Origin: CAZVBV01 sp964578905
GTDB taxonomy: Bacteria; Patescibacteriota; Gracilibacteria; UBA4473
Length of the DNA stretch: 28,749 bases
Assembly: GCA_964578905.1 (NCBI GenBank)
Contig: CAZOER010000009.1
Location: forward strand, 1-28,749
Direction of reading: 5' to 3'
Shown here in pieces: positions 14,897 through 21,668 of the stretch. Under the pieces are notes generated by a model, which worked only from the letters and a program-made list of their open reading frames with translations, did not search any database and had not been told where the DNA came from. Position 1 is the stretch's first letter, and the number at the start of each line of letters is the position of its first letter. A program made the position numbers and the translations under genes.

Positions 14897-15226
14897 ATGG
14901 AATCTTTATTGCAAAAATCAATTTATCAATGTCTTGAAAATATTTGTTTTTTATCAACAAAAGAAGTGAATGCGCTTCGAAAGAAGCTAGAATTGATTCC
15001 TTCTACAGAAGGAGAGATATTAAAAGAAGTTTTAAAAAATCTGAAACAGATGCAGAAAAAACAAAATAGCATGCTTAAAAAACTAAATGGGGGGGATAAA
15101 GAATTTAATCGGCAATTAAAATATTTTTTAAAAACTCAATATCGTGAAACCAGTAAAGAAATAACCACTCAGGAGCACAAAGAAGCAGAGAAATTACTAA
15201 ATTTCGAAAACATTCAAGATGTTTAA
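14897..15226 (+). CDS. Hypothetical helical protein, first gene of element 2
   Basis: This protein has 109 residues from ATG 14897, chosen because the earlier ATG at 14861 lies within the promoter. It is small, basic, helical and probably coiled-coil (NALRKKLELIPSTEGEILKE…, LKQMQKKQNSMLKKL), without membrane segments or a known motif. Its last codons overlap the possible start of the giant gene (ATG 15219) by 8 bases, suggesting coupled translation. It could be a chaperone, regulator or antitoxin-like partner of the giant protein, but only position supports that. Confidence 0.7.
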   Translation: MESLLQKSIYQCLENICFLSTKEVNALRKKLELIPSTEGEILKEVLKNLKQMQKKQNSMLKKLNGGDKEFNRQLKYFLKTQYRETSKEITTQEHKEAEKLLNFENIQDV

Positions 15227-18200
15227 AAAAACGAACATATCAACAAAATTTATTTACTTCGAAAACATGAAGTCAATAGACCTATCTCAGGATATTCAAT
15301 CTTTGAATGAAAAAGAAGAAAAAGAGGGACTATTGGATTCAAGTGTGGAGTCATTAGCAATGGAATCAAATACTATTTTGAAGGCCTCTCAAGAAAGAAT
15401 CGCAAAATTGCCAGATAATTTCAAAATATCATTGAAGGATAATATCGTACAATACTTTCTTACTTCAGCAGATCGTTATGATAAAGACACTGAATCTGGA
15501 TTAGATAAAATTGAGTTTCAAGAATATGCACAGGCTATGCTTGCGAATCTTACACAAATTATTGAACAATATGTTCCACCAGCAGAAATTACGGAAACAT
15601 CTAAAACACCAAAAGAAACCGAAGCTCAAATTGCTGAACGAAAGAAAAAAACATCAGAAATGGCTGCCAATGCTGGAAAAATGATTGAAGATGCGGGAAA
15701 TATGAAAGTTGAAAAAGCTTCTTTTTCTCAAACAACATTTGATACTCCTCAAGATATAGGGAAAGGGCTTTCAGAATTTAACGAGAATAGTGGGGAATTG
15801 AGAACGGAAATATCACAACTCACAGAAACAACTACTGCTTTTCAATATAGTTGCAATGAATTCGAACAGGAAAAAAAGAGTTGGAGTGGTATAGGAAAAG
15901 GACTTTTGTCTTGGTTTAAAAATGATCCAGAAACGGAAAAGATGAAATCGCAGTTAGTAATTTTAAAAAAGACACTTACAAGTAAAAAAGAAGCCCTTCA
16001 GAAAAAGAAAGAATCTATTGGTGATTATGGTGAAATAATAAATGGAGCAGGTAATGTGTTAAAAACAGGAAAACAGGCAGAGAAGAATCAAAAAATAATA
16101 GATATTGAAAAACAAGAAAGTGTGGGCGAGAATGCGGAATTTAAAAACAAAGAACAATACGAAAAACTAGAAGCACAACAAAAAGGATTGGGCGAACAAC
16201 GTGATTTACTTTTGCAACATCGGTATGATCTATATCTTCAAGCGGAAAGTTTTGGAGATGCTCAGGCAGATATTCAAATAAAAAAAGAACAACTTCAAGA
16301 AGGATCTGAGAAGATTACTAATGCAGTAGCGCATTTAGAAACGGCTATTGATCTTCTTCCTCAAAATTCTGTAAAACGAAAAGAACTTGAAGCTCAAAGA
16401 GATTTGTTAAAACAAAATAATCAGGATATTGATTCCGGACAAAAACAAATCGATGGTGCACAAACACAAACAAATGAGGCTGACACAAGAATACAAGAAG
16501 GAATTTCTGAAACAGAAAAGGGCGCTTTAAATATGGAAGAGTATCTTCTCACGCTAGATACATCTTTAAATAGTTTGAACTCGTCAATACAAACTCTAGA
16601 AGTTGCAAAGTTAGAAAATGGAACCCAACGAAATCGTATTGACGTCCAATATGCAGCACAACTAGGAAATCTCGATATAATTGATGAAGAAGTATCTAAT
16701 AGTGTTTTAAATAATAATCTTGCAAATGAACAAATGTTTGGGACTTTCGATTCTCAGATAAATTATCTCAATGAGCTAAAGATAGAAGGTCCCAATAATC
16801 CAATTTCCTCGTTATTTGAAGGTGTGGGAAAAGGACTAGGAGTGGTCGGTCATACTTTTGCAAAAGGATTTGAAAAAATCGGCAATGCAATAAAAAATGT
16901 AACAAAAGATATTCCAGTTTTAAATGTCATAGGAGAGGTTGTTGCCTTTTTTCCAGATGTTGTGTCTGGTGTTTGGGAAGGAGCTGGAGAATTATGCGAA
17001 GGACTTGCTACGATGATTGCCCACCCAATTGAAACAAGTAAAGGGCTTGGAGCACTGATTGGAAGAAATCCCCAGACGGGAGAATGGTCATTTTCAACAG
17101 TAGGAAACACCTGGAAAGAGTTAGGAAAAGTACTTCTCGCTTGGGATGATTTTGCAGAAGGAGATATCGGAAAAGGTGTTGGAAAAGTTTTCCTGAATGT
17201 CCTTCTTACGGCAACAGGTGCTGGCGCTGGAATAAAAGGAGCGCAAGCGGCAGGAATGACTTTTAGGATTGCAAGGGCCGCAGGTGGGAAATTTATTAAA
17301 TCAGCAGCAAAAGCCACTTTTAATGGAGCTAAAGTTTTTGGTACGGAATTCGGAAGTTCTGTTGTTAGAGGAGTAAAGGGATTGCCGAAGTCTCTTGTGA
17401 AAGCAGGAAAGGGTATTGGGGAATTCACAATTAATACTCCAAAAATGCTATCAAAACTTCCAAGAAACATTATTGGCGCTCCAGGGAGAATTGGTAAGTT
17501 TTTGGTAAAGACCGGGAAGGAATTTCCAAACAAACTTAAAAAATTATCAAACAGGAAAGCGAATAAATTAGCAAAACTTCATAAAAAACAACTTGGACTG
17601 AAGCAAGGTATTTATGAAGGAGCTGAAGGATATGCCAAATATGAAAAAGCATTGGCGGAAGTTATGCAGAAAGATTCGAATCTTCCAAAAGCCAAGGCCG
17701 TTGAAAAACTATTCAATAATCCTCAGACCCGAGAATTAGTTATGAAAGGGCTGCAATACGAAAAAAATCAACTCAAACTTGCGGGTATTGAAAGTCAAAT
17801 AACTGGGAAAATGTACTCTCCCGGTATTGTGAAATATACCGACGAATTTAGCGACATAAGTCTCTATGGAGATGCTCTGGGGGGAAAGGGAGACTTAACT
17901 AAAATGTTCACAAAAAAAGATATTGATCTAATGGGATTGGGAAGAGGAAAAGGATTAGAAAAACTAAAAGAAGTGATGAAAACGGATCCGAAGGCTTTAG
18001 CAAAAATAGAAAAATGGATTGAGTTAGAGAAAACGCATGCGGGGAATTTCAAAGAAATTTCTCAAATGTTCAAAGCAAATAAGATTAATGTAAATAAACT
18101 TGGAATAGAAAAAGGATTAGAAAAACTAAAAGAAGTTATGAAAACGGATCCGAAGGCTTTAGCAAAAGTAGAAAAGTGGATTGAGTTAGAGAAGACACAT

Positions 18201-20474
18201 GCGATGAATCTTAAAGAAGTTTATCCAATGTTCAAAAAATATGACATTGATGCAAGTTCCCTTGGAAGAAGCCCCGCATTAGAAGAGCTAAGCAAGTTGA
18301 CGCAACGAGATCCGGCTGCTTTAGTACAAGTAGAAAAATGGATGAAGATAGAGAAACAATATGGGACACAGTTGGACGATTTTAACGATCTCACAAAAAT
18401 AATAAAAAAACGAAGAGGAGAGCATTATAATTGGGGAGACGATGTGCAATTCAACGAGTGGGTAAAAAAGAATCATAATGTTGATGATATTACCAAAAGT
18501 TCTGCTGATGAGTTCTTGAAACTAAAAGAAGAATTTCTTCAGACAAATATTGATGATCTGTTTGTAAAATCAAAATTAGATATTTCGAAAGAAATCCAAC
18601 GAATGAATGAAACATTATATGGAGAGGCGAACGGAATAAAGAAAATGAATACTAAGGGAATGAATTATGAAAATGCTACAAAAACAATTCAGCAACATAT
18701 AGATCAATTTGCGAAAGGACCAAATGCCAGTATCACGCAAGACGCAAAACTTCTTATTCAAAATCAACTTGATGATCTTGTAAACGTTGCAAAGAGGGCT
18801 GGTGTTAAAGAATCGGATTTAACTATTGTTTTACAAGATGCTGTAGATAAATTGCTCTATCAGACAGTAGAAACTATAAAAAGACAATTAGGAGATCATG
18901 GTATTCGTCATATTTCTGGAAATATACGAGCGAATAGACAAATTATGGAGACGTACGAATCAGCAGGAGTTCCTTTTACGGCTACCGATGAATTAGAAAT
19001 GATGCTTACGCATATCGGTCATGATATGGGCTATACGTCTGTGATTGATCTCAAAGGTTTTACTGGAACAGGGGCACATCCTCATATTAGTATGAATTTA
19101 TTAGAAAATGGACCGGTTAATGTAAAAAATGCGTATAAGCGCATATTAGGGGAAGATGGTTACAGTCGCATGAAACAATCCATTCTAAATCATGATGGAA
19201 CAGAAGTTCTCAAGGTTAATCCTGCAACGATGACTTCGACTGAACTAAGAACTGCAGCATTTGAAAATGGTATCAAATATTCTGATAATTTAGCACTTTA
19301 TTCTGCGGATAAACTTCCTCAGATATATTATACCAACTCAGAATGTGCAAAAATATTATCTCAAATCGATAAAGCGGTTCAAGCTGGAAAAGGGAATGCG
19401 TTTTTCATTCCTCTGAAAAACCAAATGCGAGCACAAGTAATAAAAATGCAAGCAAGTGGAGAAATATCGTCAAATATTGCAAATAGTCTTTTGAGTGCTG
19501 TAGATGAAATAAATACAGGTATGAGTGCCAAATCAACTTTGGGAATGTTTTCTGGGCAACATGCAGATGAAGTATTTTCTCTTGTCAACGATGGGAAAGG
19601 AAATTTGATACCAACTGTTAAAATGGAATCGAGTTTGGCGTTTGAATCTATGTCCAAAGCTGCTATAAAGCGGGAATTATCAAGTGTTGATGCGGGAACA
19701 AAAGCCTTTATGAAAATAATGGAAGACTATGCGGACAAAAACAAATGTACTGTGCGAATTGGAACTAAAGAAATATACAAACCAGGACCAGGAGCCGACT
19801 TTGGTGATGCTTACCTCGATATTAGGAAGGCGATTAAAGCCAATGAAGAAATCGTTTTTATAAAAGATGGAGTTACGATGATGAAATTCGATGTCGGGAC
19901 AAAAGGTGGCATTATTCAAGCTTGGAAATTATATGAAGCAAGATTTAGTAAAGCAACAACAACATCCGAGCGTTTAAATATCATACAGGAGGCGAAAATA
20001 AATACGACTGCAGAAATGCAAAGAATAGAAGAAATACTCAAAAACCCATCTTTGGATAATACTCTGAGAGCTAAAAACCTTCAGGAACATGTGGCTTTGC
20101 AAACGCAAATTCGACAGATAAAAGATCTTGAAATTGCGACTGATATTCTTAAAAATGCAAATGAAATCAAATCATTACATTCGCTAGAATCAATGGCAGA
20201 GGCTCTCCGAATGGGAGATGTTAAGAAATTCAAAACAACTTTTGCAGAGATCGATCAATCCTCGTTATCTATGATTCAGAAACAGACACTGAATAAGGTG
20301 ATGAATAACCTTACAATAACTGGTATTGAACAATCAGAAAACATACTTCGAGTAATGGTGAATAAAGGATATGAATCAGTTTTCACAAAATACCAGCTCA
20401 CTCCGGCACAACGAGTGGCAATGAGAACATATCTCGCTCCTACTAATATCGGAGTCCAAATTCCTATTTTATAA
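15219..20474 (+). CDS. Giant multidomain protein with HD-type site (1751 aa)
   Basis: No close family is recognised. In order: coiled-coil region, residues ~20-520 (one stretch KSQLVILKKTLTSKKEALQ); a glycine-rich hydrophobic region ~530-790 (GVGKGLGVVG, IGEVVAFFPDVVSGVWEGAG, AHPIETSKGLGALIG) like pre-toxin regions of polymorphic toxins; three 54-residue tandem repeats starting at L907, L961 and L1015; an HD-phosphohydrolase-like site with H1227/H1231 (HGIRH), H1268-D1269 (THIGHDMGY), H1287/H1289 (HPH), H1325 (NHDG) and D1364 (SADK); a helical C-terminus. There is no signal peptide. A nucleotidase, phosphodiesterase or nuclease effector is possible. The start may be ATG 15219, which overlaps the previous gene, or ATG 15267. 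A 180-residue gene follows after 15 bases. Confidence 0.85.
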   Translation: MFKKTNISTKFIYFENMKSIDLSQDIQSLNEKEEKEGLLDSSVESLAMESNTILKASQERIAKLPDNFKISLKDNIVQYFLTSADRYDKDTESGLDKIEFQEYAQAMLANLTQIIEQYVPPAEITETSKTPKETEAQIAERKKKTSEMAANAGKMIEDAGNMKVEKASFSQTTFDTPQDIGKGLSEFNENSGELRTEISQLTETTTAFQYSCNEFEQEKKSWSGIGKGLLSWFKNDPETEKMKSQLVILKKTLTSKKEALQKKKESIGDYGEIINGAGNVLKTGKQAEKNQKIIDIEKQESVGENAEFKNKEQYEKLEAQQKGLGEQRDLLLQHRYDLYLQAESFGDAQADIQIKKEQLQEGSEKITNAVAHLETAIDLLPQNSVKRKELEAQRDLLKQNNQDIDSGQKQIDGAQTQTNEADTRIQEGISETEKGALNMEEYLLTLDTSLNSLNSSIQTLEVAKLENGTQRNRIDVQYAAQLGNLDIIDEEVSNSVLNNNLANEQMFGTFDSQINYLNELKIEGPNNPISSLFEGVGKGLGVVGHTFAKGFEKIGNAIKNVTKDIPVLNVIGEVVAFFPDVVSGVWEGAGELCEGLATMIAHPIETSKGLGALIGRNPQTGEWSFSTVGNTWKELGKVLLAWDDFAEGDIGKGVGKVFLNVLLTATGAGAGIKGAQAAGMTFRIARAAGGKFIKSAAKATFNGAKVFGTEFGSSVVRGVKGLPKSLVKAGKGIGEFTINTPKMLSKLPRNIIGAPGRIGKFLVKTGKEFPNKLKKLSNRKANKLAKLHKKQLGLKQGIYEGAEGYAKYEKALAEVMQKDSNLPKAKAVEKLFNNPQTRELVMKGLQYEKNQLKLAGIESQITGKMYSPGIVKYTDEFSDISLYGDALGGKGDLTKMFTKKDIDLMGLGRGKGLEKLKEVMKTDPKALAKIEKWIELEKTHAGNFKEISQMFKANKINVNKLGIEKGLEKLKEVMKTDPKALAKVEKWIELEKTHAMNLKEVYPMFKKYDIDASSLGRSPALEELSKLTQRDPAALVQVEKWMKIEKQYGTQLDDFNDLTKIIKKRRGEHYNWGDDVQFNEWVKKNHNVDDITKSSADEFLKLKEEFLQTNIDDLFVKSKLDISKEIQRMNETLYGEANGIKKMNTKGMNYENATKTIQQHIDQFAKGPNASITQDAKLLIQNQLDDLVNVAKRAGVKESDLTIVLQDAVDKLLYQTVETIKRQLGDHGIRHISGNIRANRQIMETYESAGVPFTATDELEMMLTHIGHDMGYTSVIDLKGFTGTGAHPHISMNLLENGPVNVKNAYKRILGEDGYSRMKQSILNHDGTEVLKVNPATMTSTELRTAAFENGIKYSDNLALYSADKLPQIYYTNSECAKILSQIDKAVQAGKGNAFFIPLKNQMRAQVIKMQASGEISSNIANSLLSAVDEINTGMSAKSTLGMFSGQHADEVFSLVNDGKGNLIPTVKMESSLAFESMSKAAIKRELSSVDAGTKAFMKIMEDYADKNKCTVRIGTKEIYKPGPGADFGDAYLDIRKAIKANEEIVFIKDGVTMMKFDVGTKGGIIQAWKLYEARFSKATTTSERLNIIQEAKINTTAEMQRIEEILKNPSLDNTLRAKNLQEHVALQTQIRQIKDLEIATDILKNANEIKSLHSLESMAEALRMGDVKKFKTTFAEIDQSSLSMIQKQTLNKVMNNLTITGIEQSENILRVMVNKGYESVFTKYQLTPAQRVAMRTYLAPTNIGVQIPIL
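17937..18422 (+). repeat. Three tandem 162-bp coding repeats
   Basis: Within the giant gene, units starting at codons L907, L961 and L1015 share the pattern LG-x3-GLEKLKEVMKTDPKALAK-x-EKWIELEKTHA. Units 1 and 2 are nearly identical at DNA level over about 80 bases, and unit 3 is diverged (ALEELSKLTQRDPAALVQVEKW). Recent duplication of unit 1/2 is likely. Confidence 0.85.
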
Positions 20475-20489
20475 AATAACCCGTATACA

Positions 20490-21032
20490 ATGATTACAGA
20501 AAATTCCGAATCCGTTAATGAAAATACTCTACTGGAAGATAAAATAGAGATTCATAAAAATTTTATTGAAAAATTAAGATTAGATGTCGATATAGATGGT
20601 GGATCTGTCGCTGGATTAATTGAAGATATTGTTGAGCAACATCCTAATAAGTGGAGAGAAGAAATAGAAAAAATATTACAAAAAACACTCCAACTAGAAC
20701 AGCAGGAATCTTTGCAGTCCGCTATGTTTTATTTGGGAGACCTTATTCACGCTCTCGATATAAAAAGCATACAAGCAAGTTCTTATCCTGAACCAGGAGA
20801 AAAAGAAGCAACGTTGGAATTGAGAAACACCACAAGCGCATGGAGACGGAGAGATTGGGATGCAAGCGACAGAATAATTGGTTCGATTCTACAGGAGGAT
20901 CGCCAACCAGAATGGTGGGTTAATATAGATATGCAGAGTGGGAAACATGATGAATTTATAAAACGACTTCAGTCTGGCGATGTTCAGAAAAATATTGATT
21001 CAGTTTTGAATGATATAGAAAAGAAAAAATAA
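20490..21032 (+). CDS. Hypothetical acidic protein, partner of giant protein
   Basis: This 180-residue acidic, mostly helical protein has no signal or membrane segment. There is a tryptophan-rich stretch in the second half (TSAWRRRDWDASDR, PEWWVNIDMQ). It starts 15 bases after the giant gene and ends element 2's operon. The position right after a toxin-like giant gene suits an immunity or assembly partner, but the family is unknown. It could equally be structural. Confidence 0.72.
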   Translation: MITENSESVNENTLLEDKIEIHKNFIEKLRLDVDIDGGSVAGLIEDIVEQHPNKWREEIEKILQKTLQLEQQESLQSAMFYLGDLIHALDIKSIQASSYPEPGEKEATLELRNTTSAWRRRDWDASDRIIGSILQEDRQPEWWVNIDMQSGKHDEFIKRLQSGDVQKNIDSVLNDIEKKK

Positions 21033-21235
21033 TTCATAAAAAAACTCGCGAAGGACTTTGCTGTCGAGAATTATTCAACTTCAAACCGAGACTGCTCTCC
21101 AAATTCAAACTTGAGTTCTAAGTTTTTTTTAAGCTCGGGGTTGAGTCAATTATAAATAGTTTTTCTTACAAAATAGGTTCGAACGTCCTCCAGCAAGGAG
21201 CTCCCTTCAACCAAAAATCCCTTGCTTTTCCCATG
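21033..21235. other. Non-coding right part of element 2
   Basis: Between the last gene and the 167-bp end repeat there is only AT-rich sequence plus a copy of the short CTCC-AGCAA-GGAGCTCC motif (21187-21203), also found near 8478 and, diverged, at 9133, 8608 and 14570. Confidence 0.5.
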
Positions 21236-21402
21236 TTTTTTCTCTAAATTTAAAAACGACCCTACGGTCATTGGCTCTTTTCCTCATTTTGGAATTTCAC
21301 ACTCTTCTAGAGTAGTCACAGATTGATTATTTGGCTTAGAATGGACCACCAGTCCACCTCATAACCCGAAGGTCGTAGGTTCGAATCCTACCTCCGCAAC
21401 CA
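21174..21402 (+). repeat. Right end of element 2 with attachment-site copy 3
   Basis: 21236-21402 is a near copy of 14622-14788. The tRNA-derived part (21358-21402) has T-stem GTAGG/CCTAC. As the outermost copy it is most likely the original host tRNA 3' end displaced by the first integration. The 5' half is absent, so it is not a functional tRNA. Confidence 0.88.
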
Positions 21403-21406
21403 AAAA

Positions 21407-21444
21407 ATCTGAGTTTGTTCCAGTGGAACAGAGTCAGGTTTTTT
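21407..21444 (+). terminator. Terminator after attachment copy 3
   Basis: TGTTCC-AGT-GGAACA (21416-21430), extended by CTGA/TCAG, is followed by TTTTTT. It is probably the host's original tRNA-fMet terminator. Confidence 0.8.
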
Positions 21445-21450
21445 AATTTG

Positions 21451-21600
21451 TCCGGACGAAGAACCGCCCAAGGTTCGACGCGAAAAATAAGCGCAGCGAT
21501 TATTTGAGCGCTCGAGTAGTTCCGCCTTGCGGGACGTAGGGAGAGTATCCTGCCGACGGCTAGGTTCGTGAAATAGCGAAGCGTTGTTTTGCCCTCTCTA
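21451..21600. other. Hairpin-rich, GC-richer spacer
   Basis: No gene is visible. Successive short inverted repeats occur: GAACC/GGTTC (21461-21476), AAATAA/TTATTT (21485-21505), GAGCGCTC, GTTCCGC/GCGGGAC (21519-21535, one G-U) and GCC-GAC-GGC. The base composition contrasts with the AT-rich elements on its left and the ATPase gene on its right. It may be a small RNA, a chromosomal repeat or recombination debris. Confidence 0.4.
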
Positions 21601-21668
21601 AAATTTAATTAATTTTTAATATTCCCTGTTTTGGAGTATAAGACATAAAAGCCTTAAAATATTTTCGA

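Larger units (their letters stand above)
14744..21357 (+). mobile_element. Integrative element 2 (6.6 kb), no recombinase
   Basis: The element is bounded by tRNA-fMet 3'-end repeats (copies 2 and 3). It contains only three rightward genes, including one of 1,751 codons, and no recombinase, replication or transfer gene. Its right end is nearly identical to that of element 1, so element 1's recombinase could act on it. This fits a cis- or trans-mobilised passenger element (CIME-like) accreted next to its helper. Mobility is inferred. Confidence 0.78.

Noticed and set aside
16850..17533. 227-codon leftward open frame
   Set aside because: It lies wholly inside the giant gene on the opposite strand and its composition (Pro/Phe/Ser-rich) mirrors the Gly/Lys-rich coding strand.
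21358..21402. Possible third tRNA-Met gene
   Set aside because: Same reason: identity to the tRNA begins at the anticodon loop, and upstream is the element arm sequence.
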